From: Oscillibacter sp.
GTDB lineage: Bacteria; Bacillota; Clostridia; Oscillospirales; Oscillospiraceae
Length of the DNA stretch: 34,442 nt
Reading direction: 5' to 3'
Assembly (NCBI GenBank): GCA_017526785.1
Contig: JAFXQV010000035.1
Coordinates: 1 to 34,442, forward strand
The translations under genes and the position numbers were made by a program. The notes beneath the pieces are model-generated. The model ran no database searches, had not been told where the DNA came from, and saw only the letters and a program-made list of their open reading frames with translations. Shown here in pieces: positions 7,245-15,362 of the stretch; the first letter of the stretch is position 1; each line of letters opens with the position of its first letter.

Positions 7245-7493
7245 CTACACACCCCGGTATTTACGCCGCGTGGCAATGCCCCCGCGTATATGCCGCTGGG
7301 CTTTGTTGACTTCCAGCACTTCCCGCGCCTGCAAGTACAGACTGCGGTTGAACTGCGGCAGGCGCTGTGAAATATCCTTATGTACAGTGGACTTGCTGAC
7401 GCAGAACTTCTTCGCGGCGGCGCGGACGGTCGTCCGGTTCTCTATGATGTACAGGGCGAGGCGTTCCGCCCGCTCCTCCATGTTTCCCTTCAA
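7245..7493 (-). CDS. spoIIID: SpoIIID, mother-cell sporulation transcription factor
   Basis: The 82-residue protein closely follows SpoIIID: ERAERLALYIIENRTTVRAA, the helix-turn-helix KKFCVSKSTVHKDISQRLP (about 28-46), then VNKAQRHIRGGIATRRKY, where the basic C-terminal helix contacts DNA in the Bacillus protein. SpoIIID acts in the mother cell after engulfment, activating and repressing many sigma-E genes and helping switch to sigma-K. A TTG at 7493 gives the same N-terminal length as known SpoIIID proteins (M-K-x-x-M-E-E-R), with a GGGGAG ribosome site upstream; the ATG at 7481 is the alternative, removing four residues. The sigma-E-like promoter upstream supports the call. It marks the organism as a spore former. 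Confidence 0.95.
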   Translation of the reverse strand: MKGNMEERAERLALYIIENRTTVRAAAKKFCVSKSTVHKDISQRLPQFNRSLYLQAREVLEVNKAQRHIRGGIATRRKYRGV

Positions 7494-7523
7494 AACCGCG
7501 ACACTCCCCTCGGGTTTTTCTCC

Positions 7524-7553
7524 ATTCTATGCGCCCGCCACGGAAAGTATAAC
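7524..7553 (-). promoter_or_regulatory. Sigma-E-type promoter of spoIIID
   Basis: Minus strand shows GTTATACT (7546-7553), a 14-base spacer and CATAGAAT (7524-7531). Against the sporulation sigma-E pattern (about GTCATATT / CATACAAT) this matches 6 of 8 and 7 of 8. No sigma-A pair is seen here. Known spoIIID genes are transcribed by sigma-E, so site and gene agree. Confidence 0.75.
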
Positions 7554-7920
7554 GGCGTTCGGCCACATTGCGGAATCGTTCACAAAAAGGGAAAATTTGT
7601 GAACAGGCTTTCTTTCTTAAATCCCCCCTTTTAAGGGTATTCGCGTCGAAGAATACTCCCTTTCAGGGGGGACTTACAGGACATGAAAGCGGTTTCAGGT
7701 CTGGTTCCCCCGCCCCTGAAAGAGGATAGGGACAGGGGGTGGGGGCTTCCAAACGTTCAACCGCTCAGGTCGGAAAATTTTGTAGGCTTGCACAACATTA
7801 AAAGAAGTTTTTGTCGAAAACAACCACATTTTCCACGTCTCTGACACGCGAAAACGCACCGCAATGCGCCGGACGGGACATTTCAAGCGCCCGTCCGGCG
7901 CTGGGATTTTTACGGGACGC
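7554..7920. other. Gene-free stretch with several strong inverted repeats
   Basis: No convincing coding frame is present. I see four structures: TTCACAAA-N9-TTTGTGAA (7579-7603), a perfect operator-like inverted repeat; a long hairpin (about 7606-7690) combining CCCCCC/GGGGGG with AAGGGTATTC/GAATACTCCCTT; a GC-rich hairpin with CCCCCGCCCCTG (7707-7718) and CAGGGGGTGGGGG (7733-7745); and the terminator-like stem at 7866-7901. The stretch lies between the divergent spoIIID and opp promoters and could hold a small RNA gene or a cluster of repeat elements. Confidence 0.5.
7866..7901 (+). terminator. Strong terminator-like hairpin upstream of the opp promoter
   Basis: A perfect 12-bp stem (GCGCCGGACGGG / CCCGTCCGGCGC) with a 12-base loop is followed by TGGGATTTTTA. 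This is a plus-strand terminator pattern. No plus-strand gene lies upstream, and the opp promoter begins only 20 bases further on, so it either ends an unannotated transcript or insulates the opp promoter. Confidence 0.6.
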
Positions 7921-7949
7921 TTGCAAACGCGCCGCGAATCGCGTATAAT
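7921..7949 (+). promoter_or_regulatory. Promoter of the opp operon
   Basis: TTGCAA (7921-7926), 17 bases, TATAAT (7944-7949). It lies 55 bases before the first ATG. Confidence 0.85.
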
Positions 7950-8004
7950 GTTTCCCGCACGCGCTGTGTGCGTCAATCAAAGGGGAAGAAGGCGTATAGT
8001 TGAT

Positions 8005-8934
8005 ATGAACTCGAAGACCCTGCTCTACATCGTCAAACGGATTGGGCTGGCCATTCTCACGGTCTGGGTGGTCATTACCATTACGTTTTTCGTCATGCGG
8101 GCGGTTCCGGGCGGACCGTTCATGGGCGAAAAGGCGATTTCTCCGGCGGCGCAGGCCGCGCTGGAGGCCAAATACGGTCTGGACAGGCCGCTTTCGGAAC
8201 AGTATTTCACCTATCTGAAAGACATTCTGACCCGCTTTGATTTCGGCCCCTCGCTCAAACAGAGAGGCCGCAGTGTCACGGAAATCATCGCCGACGGCAT
8301 GAAAACGTCCGTGAAGCTGGGCGTCGTGGCGGCGTTCAGCGCGCTGGCGGCGGGCGTGGTACTCGGAGCCGTGGCGGCTCTGCGGCGCAACAGTGTTCTT
8401 GACCGCGCCGTGATGGTCATTACGACCGCGTTCGTGTCCATGCCGTCATTCATCATGGGTTCGCTGCTGCTGGTGCTGTTCGCGGTTCGGCTGAGGGTTC
8501 TGCCCGCCAACGGCACCACGGGCGCGGGGCTGATTTTGCCAATCATCACGCTTGCGCTCTATCCGATGGCCTACATCACGCGCCTTACGCGCTCTTCCAT
8601 GCTGGACGTACTCGGGCAGGACTATATCCGCACGGCGCGGGCAAAGGGCGTCTCCGGCATGAAAATCATTTTCGGACACGCGCTCAAAAACGCGCTGATT
8701 CCGGTCATTACGTACTTTGGCCCCATGCTGGCCTACATCGTGACGGGTTCGCTTGTCGTGGAGCGCATTTTCTCCGTGCCGGGAATCGGGCGGGCGTTCG
8801 TGCAGAGTATCACGAACAGAGACTACCCCATGGTCATGGGGACGACCATTGTACTGGCCTGTCTGATAGTGGTCATGAATCTGGTCAGCGACATTCTCTA
8901 CAAGGTCGTCGACCCGCGGATTAATCTGGAATGA
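8005..8934 (+). CDS. oppB: Peptide ABC transporter permease, OppB/DppB type
   Basis: The 309-residue inner-membrane protein is the first of two permeases of a peptide importer. A first helix at about 9-31 (VKRIGLAILTVWVVITITFF) precedes the periplasmic-facing region, and the MetI-type permease domain carries the EAA loop DYIRTARAKGVSGMKIIFGH (206-225) that docks onto the ATPases. The ending VSDILYKVVDPRINLE is the standard OppB/DppB terminus. The open frame extends back to 7864, but homology fixes the start at ATG 8005; the ribosome site (GAAGAAGG) is about 12 bases away, longer than usual. It opens the oppBCDFA operon. Dipeptide versus oligopeptide preference cannot be read from it. Confidence 0.93.
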   Translation: MNSKTLLYIVKRIGLAILTVWVVITITFFVMRAVPGGPFMGEKAISPAAQAALEAKYGLDRPLSEQYFTYLKDILTRFDFGPSLKQRGRSVTEIIADGMKTSVKLGVVAAFSALAAGVVLGAVAALRRNSVLDRAVMVITTAFVSMPSFIMGSLLLVLFAVRLRVLPANGTTGAGLILPIITLALYPMAYITRLTRSSMLDVLGQDYIRTARAKGVSGMKIIFGHALKNALIPVITYFGPMLAYIVTGSLVVERIFSVPGIGRAFVQSITNRDYPMVMGTTIVLACLIVVMNLVSDILYKVVDPRINLE

Positions 8935-8945
8935 GGAGGCGCGGC

Positions 8946-9998
8946 ATGAAAAATATGAGTTTGCATATCGACGTGGACGCCTTCCTCCCGGCGACCGACG
9001 CCGAAAAGGCCTACATGGTACAAATGCGCCCCTCGTCCACGTTCTTCAAGGACGGCGTAAAGCGTCTGGTCAAGAACAAAGTCGCCCTGACAAGTTTTGT
9101 TGTCATTGTGCTGATTACGCTGTCCTCGATTTTTATTCCGATGTTCTGGCCGTACGCCTACGACAGCATGCTGGGCGTGACGCCGGGGCGGCCTGTCGAT
9201 TCGTCCTACAACAACCTCGCGCCGTTCGCCTACGGCCGCACCGAACAGAAGCGGATTCAGGACGGCGCGGCGGTCTTTCCGCACATCTTCGGCACGGATT
9301 CCTCCGGGCGTGATTACTTTATCCGCGTCGTGTACGGCACCCGGATTTCCCTTGCCGTGGGATTCTTCGCAAGTATTATTGTGCTTGTTATCGGCATGAC
9401 TATCGGTTCCATTGCCGGATACTGCGGCGGGAAGGTCGACCTTATCATTATGCGTATCGTGGACATCATCTACTCCCTGCCGGACATGCTCATGGTCATT
9501 CTGCTGGCGTCGGTGCTGAAAATCAGCCTCACGCCGATTATCGACGGCACGGTATTCGCACGCATTGGGAGCAACATTATCAGCCTGTTTATCGTATTCG
9601 GGGTGCTGTACTGGGTCTCCATGTCGCGGCTCATCCGGGGGCAGATTCTGTCCCTGCGGGAACAGGAATATGTTTTAGCCTCCCGCGCCGCCGGAGCCGG
9701 GGGACGCTGGATTATCACGAAACATCTCTTGCCCAACTGTATCAGCGTCGTGATTATCTCGACGGCGCTACAGATTCCGAGCGCGATTTTCACGGAAAGC
9801 TATCTGTCCTTCTTAGGATTAGGCGTCAACGCGCCCATGCCGTCGCTTGGCTCTCTGGCCTCTGACGCCCTCAACGGCATTACGTCCTATCCCTACCGGT
9901 TAGTGATTCCGGCTGTGGTCATTTCGCTGATTGTGCTGTCCCTGAACCTCTTCGGCGACGGTCTGCGCGACGCCTTTGACCCCAAACTTCGGACTTGA
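8946..9998 (+). CDS. oppC: Peptide ABC transporter permease, OppC/DppC type
   Basis: The 350-residue second permease has the OppC N-terminal extension with a membrane helix at about 47-68, the signature HIFGTDSSGRDYFIRVVYG region (113-131), further membrane helices and the EAA loop EYVLASRAAGAGGRWIITKH (241-260). The end LNLFGDGLRDAFDPKLRT is typical of OppC. GAGGAGG (8935-8941) precedes ATG 8946, only 11 bases after the oppB stop, so translation is closely linked. It pairs with OppB to form the membrane channel. Confidence 0.94.
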   Translation: MKNMSLHIDVDAFLPATDAEKAYMVQMRPSSTFFKDGVKRLVKNKVALTSFVVIVLITLSSIFIPMFWPYAYDSMLGVTPGRPVDSSYNNLAPFAYGRTEQKRIQDGAAVFPHIFGTDSSGRDYFIRVVYGTRISLAVGFFASIIVLVIGMTIGSIAGYCGGKVDLIIMRIVDIIYSLPDMLMVILLASVLKISLTPIIDGTVFARIGSNIISLFIVFGVLYWVSMSRLIRGQILSLREQEYVLASRAAGAGGRWIITKHLLPNCISVVIISTALQIPSAIFTESYLSFLGLGVNAPMPSLGSLASDALNGITSYPYRLVIPAVVISLIVLSLNLFGDGLRDAFDPKLRT

Positions 9999-10011
9999 GG
10001 GAGGGAAAACC

Positions 10012-11010
10012 ATGTCAACGTTACTGGAAGTCAGGGACTTGCACACGTCCTTTTTCACGCCCGCCGGGGAGGTCAAGGCCGTCAACGGGGTGTCGTTCAA
10101 CCTCGACCGCCGGAAAGTGCTGGGAATCGTCGGGGAGTCCGGCTCCGGGAAGTCCGTCACGGCCTACTCGATTATGCAGATTCTGGAACGTACCGGGAAA
10201 ATCGTGTCCGGCTCCATCAAGTTCGACGGGCAGGAACTCGTCGACGCCGGGGAAAAGGTGCTGAAAACCATTCGCGGCAACCGCATTTCGATTATCTTCC
10301 AAGACCCCATGACATCCTTAAATCCCACGTACACTATCGGACACCAGTTAATGGAGGCCATCCTGCTTCACACGAACCGCAACCGCGAACAGGCCAAAGC
10401 GCGCGCCGTCGAAATGTTGCGCCTCGTGAACATCAACGAACCCGAAAAGCGTATCAAGCAGTACCCGTTTGAGTTCTCGGGTGGCATGCGCCAGCGGATT
10501 ATGATTGCAATGGCGCTGGCCTGTGAGCCCGACATTCTGATTGCGGACGAGCCCACGACCGCGCTTGACGTGACGATTCAGGCACAGATTCTCGAACTCA
10601 TGAAATCCCTGCAGGAAGAATTGGGCATGGCAATCATCATGATTACGCACGATTTAGGCGTAGTGGCGCAACTGTGCGACGAAGTGATTGTCATGTACGC
10701 GGGTTCGATTTGCGAACAGGGTACCGCCGACGAGATTTTCTACAATCCGCGCCACGAGTACACAAAAGGCCTGTTGCGCTCCATCCCGACGGCCGGAAGC
10801 GCCGGAACGCGTCTGCAACCCATCAGCGGCACGCCCATTGACCTGCTGAACATGCCGAAGGGGTGTCCGTTCGCGCCGCGCTGTGACAACGCTATGAAAA
10901 TCTGCCTGTCGCAACGCTGTGAGCGGGCGCAAATCAACGCCGACCATCAGGCGGCGTGCTGGATGAACGTCAAGGCCGAAATGGAAGCGGCGAAAGGGGG
11001 CGCGTCGTAA
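10012..11010 (+). CDS. oppD: Peptide ABC transporter ATPase, OppD type
   Basis: The 332-residue ATPase has Walker A GESGSGKS (41-48), the Q-loop segment [12 protein letters not shown] (94-105), signature FSGGMRQR (155-162), Walker B ILIADE (175-180) and the D-loop ALD. The C-terminal oligopeptide/dipeptide transporter extension ends with [18 protein letters not shown], the cysteine-bearing motif of this subfamily. GGAGGGAA lies just before ATG 10012, 13 bases after oppC. It would pair with OppF as a heterodimeric motor on the cytoplasmic face. Confidence 0.96.
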   Translation: MSTLLEVRDLHTSFFTPAGEVKAVNGVSFNLDRRKVLGIVGESGSGKSVTAYSIMQILERTGKIVSGSIKFDGQELVDAGEKVLKTIRGNRISIIFQDPMTSLNPTYTIGHQLMEAILLHTNRNREQAKARAVEMLRLVNINEPEKRIKQYPFEFSGGMRQRIMIAMALACEPDILIADEPTTALDVTIQAQILELMKSLQEELGMAIIMITHDLGVVAQLCDEVIVMYAGSICEQGTADEIFYNPRHEYTKGLLRSIPTAGSAGTRLQPISGTPIDLLNMPKGCPFAPRCDNAMKICLSQRCERAQINADHQAACWMNVKAEMEAAKGGAS

Positions 11011-11993
11011 TGGCGGCGAACAATCAGCCTTTAATCGAAGTGCGGAACCTGAAGGAGTATTTCCCGGTGCTGGTGGGCATGTTCCGCACAAAGCCCCTGA
11101 AAGCCGTGGACGGCGTCTCGTTCTCGATTCAGAAGGGGGAGACGCTGGGGCTTGTCGGGGAATCCGGGTGCGGGAAAACGACCGTCGGCCGCACGCTCTT
11201 GCACCTCTACAAGCCCACGGGCGGCGAAATCCTCTACAACGGGAAGCCCGTGCAGTCCAAGGCCGACATTATGGAGTTCCGCAAAAAGGCGACCATGGTC
11301 TTTCAAGACCCGTATTCGTCGCTGAACCCGCGCATGACCGTTTCGGACATCATCGGGGAGCCGCTGGACATCCACAAAATGTACGGCAGTCCCGACGAGC
11401 GCCGGGAAAAGATTCTGGAACTTATGCGCCGCGTCGGCCTCAACAGCGAACACGCCGCCCGCTACGCGCACGAGTTCTCCGGCGGACAGCGGCAGAGAAT
11501 CGGAATCGCCCGCGCCCTCGCGCTGAATCCGGATTTCATTGTCTGTGACGAACCGGTGTCGGCGCTTGACGTGTCCATACAGGCGCAGGTTATCAACATG
11601 TTCGACGAGTTGCAGGAGCAAATGGGGCTGACCTACCTGTTCATCGCGCATGACATTCTGGTAGTCCGGCACATCAGCGACAGGATTGCCGTCATGTATC
11701 TGGGGCGCATGGTCGAGCTTGCCGACGCCGCGGAGATTTACGAGCGCCCCTTGCACCCCTACACAAAGTCGCTTATGTCGGCCGTGCCGCAGCCCGACCC
11801 CAAGACGGCACGGGCGAACAAGCGCATTGTCCTAACGGGCGACATTCCAAGCCCCCTGAACGCGCCGTCCGGCTGCCCGTTCCGGACGCGTTGCGCCCAC
11901 GCCACCGAGGCCTGTTCCGCCGAAATGCCCGAGTTTAAGGAAGTCTCCCCCGGACATTTCGCCGCCTGCCACCGTGTCGGCGAGGTCAATTGA
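11010..11993 (+). CDS. oppF: Peptide ABC transporter ATPase, OppF type
   Basis: The 327-residue ATPase has Walker A GESGCGKT (50-57), Q-loop [13 protein letters not shown] (96-108), signature FSGGQRQR (156-163), Walker B FIVCDE (176-181) and the C-terminal motif [15 protein letters not shown]. The TAATG overlap with the oppD stop (shared A at 11010) shows translational coupling, and AAAGGGGG (10993-11000) is the ribosome site. The insert [16 protein letters not shown] near the N-terminus is typical of OppF/DppF. It completes the two-ATPase motor. Confidence 0.96.
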   Translation: MAANNQPLIEVRNLKEYFPVLVGMFRTKPLKAVDGVSFSIQKGETLGLVGESGCGKTTVGRTLLHLYKPTGGEILYNGKPVQSKADIMEFRKKATMVFQDPYSSLNPRMTVSDIIGEPLDIHKMYGSPDERREKILELMRRVGLNSEHAARYAHEFSGGQRQRIGIARALALNPDFIVCDEPVSALDVSIQAQVINMFDELQEQMGLTYLFIAHDILVVRHISDRIAVMYLGRMVELADAAEIYERPLHPYTKSLMSAVPQPDPKTARANKRIVLTGDIPSPLNAPSGCPFRTRCAHATEACSAEMPEFKEVSPGHFAACHRVGEVN

Positions 11994-12054
11994 CCGTTCC
12001 GTGTTCAAGTCCGCGTACGCGGTTTGAAAATATCTCTGGAAAGGAACATGAAGC

Positions 12055-13920
12055 ATGAAAAAATCTCTTGCACTGCTCTTGGCACTCTGTCTGGCGCTGT
12101 CCCTTGCGGCTTGCGGCGGCGGAGGCGGCGGTACCGCCGGAAACGCCGAAACAACGCCCGACGAGGAACCCAATGTGGCGGCGTCGCCCGGCGCGTTAGC
12201 GGCCTGTCTGGCGTCCGAGCCGGATTCCATTGACCCCGCCCTCAACTCGTCCGTGGACGGCGCGACGCTCATTATCCACTTGTTCTCCGGTCTCGCCAAG
12301 TGGGACCAGACCGCCGACGGCACCTTGACTATCTCCCCCGACGCCGCCGAGGCGCTCCCGGAGGGCGTACCCAACGACGACGGCACCGTGACCTACACGT
12401 ACACGCTCCGCGACGGCCTGAAATGGTCTGACGGCGAACCCGTGACAGCGGCCGATTTCGTGTACTCGTGGAACCGCGCCGCGTCCGTGGAGCTGGGCGC
12501 CGACTACGGCTACATGTTCGAGGTCGTGAAGGGCTACAAGGAAATTTCGGAGGCCGACGACGACGGCAACCCCGTCAACCCCGACGCGAAACTGTCCGTG
12601 GAGGCCGTCGACGAGCGTACCTTGACAGTCACGCTCTCCAACGCCGTCGCCTACTGGAACGAACTGCTTGCTTTCCCGGCCTACATGCCCGTCCGGGAGG
12701 ACGTGGTGGCCGACGAGAGCTGGGCGACCAAGCCGGAAACGCTTATCTGCAACGGCCCCTACACTATCACCAGTTGGACGCATGACAGCCTCATCACGAT
12801 GGAAAAGAACCCGAACTACATTGACGCCGATTCCGTCACGATGGAGAAGCTGGAATTTTACCTTTCCGACGACGAAAACAATATGCTCTCGAACTTCCAG
12901 AACGGCAGTTGGCAGTTAATCGACGACGTACCCACAAACGAAATCCCGAAGCTCAAAGAGGAATACCCGGAGCAGTTCGTCGTCACGGGGCAGATTGGCA
13001 CGTATTACGTATGCTGGAACATCAACGAGGACATTCTTCCGGCGTCCAGCGAACTGACGGGCGTCGAGGCCGAGAACGCAAAAGCCGAAATCCGCAACGC
13101 CATTACGCTGTTGTTCGACCGCAACTACATTGTCAACGACATCACGCAGGCCGGGCAGGTTCCCGCGTCGTCGTTCGTGGCCATGGGCATGACCGAACCC
13201 GACGGCACCGAGTTCTACAAGAACGCCGGACACAATGACGCCTTTGCCGGCTACTACGACGTGTCCGAGGACGCCATTGAGAGCAACTACGCGGCCGCCG
13301 TCGAGACGCTCAAAAAGTATTACACGTTCGACGACGCCACGCAGACCTTTACCGACTTCCCGACGCTGACCTACCTGTACAACACCAACGAGGGACACAA
13401 GCAAATCGCCGAGTACCTGCAATCGGCGCTTGCGGGAATCGGAATCACGGTCAATCTGGAGAATCAGGAGTGGAAAACGTTCCTGAACACCCGCAAGACC
13501 GGCGACTACTCCATAGCGCGTAACGGCTGGCTCGCCGACTACAACGACCCCATTTGCTTCCTTGACATGTGGACGACCGCTTCCGGCAATAACGACGTAC
13601 AGTTTGGCAAGGGCGACCACGCGTCGGTGGCGGCCTACAGTATGGACTTGACCCCGTACGGCTACGACATCAACGTGCAAGACGGGACGTGGGCGCAGAC
13701 CTATGACGTACTCATCAGCACGATTAAGGCCTGCACCGACAACGATACCCGCTACCAGCTCATGCACGTCGCCGAGGATTTGCTGATGTCCACGGGCTGT
13801 ATCGCGCCGCTGTACTTCTACACCGACCTGTATATGCTGAGTGACAGCGTGGAAGGCTTCTACTCCAACCCGCTGGGATTCAAATACTTCATGCACTGCG
13901 TCGTCACCGCTTACGGCTGA
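12055..13920 (+). CDS. oppA: Peptide-binding lipoprotein, OppA family (SBP_bac_5)
   Basis: This 621-residue protein starts with a lipoprotein signal (MKKSLALLLALCLALSLAAC) whose lipobox LAAC gives C20 as the lipidated residue, followed by a glycine-rich linker. Family-5 features include EPDSIDPALNSSVDGA near the N-terminus, TYTYTLRDGLKWSDGEPVTA-type sequence that fits 'y-f-LRdglkWsdGtpvtA', and the CNGPYTITSW segment. It captures peptides outside the membrane for the OppBCDF importer. The gene lies 61 bases after oppF with GGAAAGGAAC upstream and is followed by a strong terminator. Having the binding protein last is less common than first. Ligand size is not determinable. Confidence 0.95.
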   Translation: MKKSLALLLALCLALSLAACGGGGGGTAGNAETTPDEEPNVAASPGALAACLASEPDSIDPALNSSVDGATLIIHLFSGLAKWDQTADGTLTISPDAAEALPEGVPNDDGTVTYTYTLRDGLKWSDGEPVTAADFVYSWNRAASVELGADYGYMFEVVKGYKEISEADDDGNPVNPDAKLSVEAVDERTLTVTLSNAVAYWNELLAFPAYMPVREDVVADESWATKPETLICNGPYTITSWTHDSLITMEKNPNYIDADSVTMEKLEFYLSDDENNMLSNFQNGSWQLIDDVPTNEIPKLKEEYPEQFVVTGQIGTYYVCWNINEDILPASSELTGVEAENAKAEIRNAITLLFDRNYIVNDITQAGQVPASSFVAMGMTEPDGTEFYKNAGHNDAFAGYYDVSEDAIESNYAAAVETLKKYYTFDDATQTFTDFPTLTYLYNTNEGHKQIAEYLQSALAGIGITVNLENQEWKTFLNTRKTGDYSIARNGWLADYNDPICFLDMWTTASGNNDVQFGKGDHASVAAYSMDLTPYGYDINVQDGTWAQTYDVLISTIKACTDNDTRYQLMHVAEDLLMSTGCIAPLYFYTDLYMLSDSVEGFYSNPLGFKYFMHCVVTAYG

Positions 13921-13932
13921 CGCAAAAAGACG

Positions 13933-13963
13933 CCGTCTGACCGATATGCCGTCGGTCAGACGG
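13933..13963 (+). terminator. Terminator of the opp operon
   Basis: A perfect 12-bp stem (CCGTCTGACCGA / TCGGTCAGACGG) with a 7-base loop, followed by TTT and preceded by AAAAA, 12 bases after the oppA stop. Confidence 0.9.
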
Positions 13964-14052
13964 TTTCCACTTCATGAGACAGGACATCTTACGCCGATTT
14001 TTGGATTTTGCCGCGAGAGATAAAATTTCTGGAATTTTGACAAAAGCGCTTG

Positions 14053-14625
14053 TCATGTCAGCGGGACAATATGGGCGTCGAGTGCGTCGGCGTCGGAACG
14101 CGTATGCGTGGCAAGGAGCGTCACGCGTCCGGCACTGTAGCGCCGCACGGCGTCGAGACAGCGTTCCCGGATTCGCGTGTCAGTTCCGGTAAACGGTTCG
14201 TCGAGTATGAGCGCGTCGGAGGGCGTCAGCAACGCCCGCGCCAGTGCCAGACGCCGCCGCATGCCGCCGGAGTAGTCGCGTACGGGCTTCGCCAAGGCGT
14301 CCGAAAGCCCGAACGCGTCCAGCAATGCCGCCGCTTTCTGTTCATTGTACGCCCTGCCGAGTACGAATCGGAGATTATAGCGGGCGTCGCGCCCTAATAG
14401 AAGCCTGTCCTCCTGAAAGACGGCCGACCAGCGGCAAGGCCGAGGAAGCGTGACCGTGCCGCCGTCCGGGGTTTCCAAGCCCAGCAGAATACGAAACAGT
14501 GTGGTTTTCCCGCCGCCCGACGGCGCGTCCAGACAGGTCACGGTGCCGCGTTCGGCCACAAACGACACGTCACGCAGTACCACGCGCCCCTGATACGATT
14601 TCCGCAGATGTTCCACGACAATCAC
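14053..14625 (-). CDS. ABC transporter ATPase, SsuB/TauB-like
   Basis: A short 190-residue ATPase with Walker A APSGGGKT (34-41, alanine replacing the usual glycine at the first position), the Q-loop at Q71, signature YSGGMRRR (118-125), Walker B ALILDE (138-143) and an H-loop LLATHTRSDA. At 190 residues it is shorter than most SsuB/TauB proteins (about 230-260). The GTG at 14625 overlaps the permease stop (GTGA), with AAGGAGG upstream, and this decides the start over longer frames. It is the last gene of a binding protein-permease-ATPase operon. A short hairpin (TGACAA...TTGTCA, 14038-14055) spans its stop. The substrate is unknown; sulfonate, nitrate, bicarbonate and thiamine-precursor importers all have this layout. 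Confidence 0.9.
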   Translation of the reverse strand: MIVVEHLRKSYQGRVVLRDVSFVAERGTVTCLDAPSGGGKTTLFRILLGLETPDGGTVTLPRPCRWSAVFQEDRLLLGRDARYNLRFVLGRAYNEQKAAALLDAFGLSDALAKPVRDYSGGMRRRLALARALLTPSDALILDEPFTGTDTRIRERCLDAVRRYSAGRVTLLATHTRSDADALDAHIVPLT

Positions 14626-15362
14626 GCGCCCACCCTCCTTGACAGCGCGTCCAGCGCCCACAGCGACACGCGTTCCAAGCAGACCGACAGCGACACGACA
14701 ACCACCGTCCACGCGAACAAATCCGCCGTCAGAAAGTACACTTTCGCGTTATAGAGGCGTTCGCCGACGGTGCCGCGGGGCAGTCCGATAACTTCGGCGG
14801 CAATCCCGGCCTTCCAGCAGAGACCCATGGACAGGGAAACCGCCGTACGGAACGCGGGCAGAATCGCAGGAATGTAAATCGCCGTGACTTGCCGCGTCAG
14901 CGGGACGTCGAACACGCGGGACATTTCCAGTAACTGCGCGTCGGCGCGTCCGATTCCCTCCAAGACGCCCAAGTAGACGGGCGGGAACGTCATCAGGAAC
15001 GCGATAAAGGTCGACAGCGACCGCGACGGAAGCCACACCAGCGCGAGTATCACAAACGAGGCCACCGGAATGGATTTGACGGTAGCGACGGCGGGGTAAA
15101 GCGCTTCGCGCAGGCGGGGGCGCACGCTGGCCGCGACCGCGCAGAGTGTCCCGACGCCGCACCCCAGCGCGAACCCGCACAGGACGCGTCCCGACGAACG
15201 CGCCACCGATTCCCAGAAAGAGGCCGTCAGCGCCAACTCTCCGAGGCGTGCCGCGACCGACAGCGGCGACGGCAACAAAAGCGGCTGATTCAAAAACAGG
15301 CTGACCCCCTCCCACAGGGTCAGCCAGAAGAACGCCGTCCAGATATGAAAGTTTGCTTTCAC
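14622..15362 (-). CDS. ABC transporter permease, SsuC/TauC-like
   Basis: The 246-residue protein has about six membrane helices and the MetI-type permease domain with the EAA loop LLEMSRVFDVPLTRQVTAIY (144-163) followed by IPAILPAFRTAVSL. The order 'LLPSPLSVAARLGEL' near residue 29 is the usual N-terminal signature of the nitrate/sulfonate/taurine permease group. The GTG at 15362 overlaps the stop of the binding-protein gene by four bases, and no strong ribosome site is visible, so initiation probably depends on coupling. It forms the membrane channel with the downstream ATPase. Confidence 0.92.
   Translation of the reverse strand: MKANFHIWTAFFWLTLWEGVSLFLNQPLLLPSPLSVAARLGELALTASFWESVARSSGRVLCGFALGCGVGTLCAVAASVRPRLREALYPAVATVKSIPVASFVILALVWLPSRSLSTFIAFLMTFPPVYLGVLEGIGRADAQLLEMSRVFDVPLTRQVTAIYIPAILPAFRTAVSLSMGLCWKAGIAAEVIGLPRGTVGERLYNAKVYFLTADLFAWTVVVVSLSVCLERVSLWALDALSRRVGA

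Noticed and set aside
7866-7949. Riboswitch or T-box controlling the opp operon
   Set aside because: The terminator-like hairpin lies upstream of the consensus promoter, so it is not in the opp leader. The leader itself is too short (about 50 bases) for such an element.
12916-13896. Minus-strand open frame of 326 codons
   Set aside because: It is antisense to oppA and has no recognisable features.
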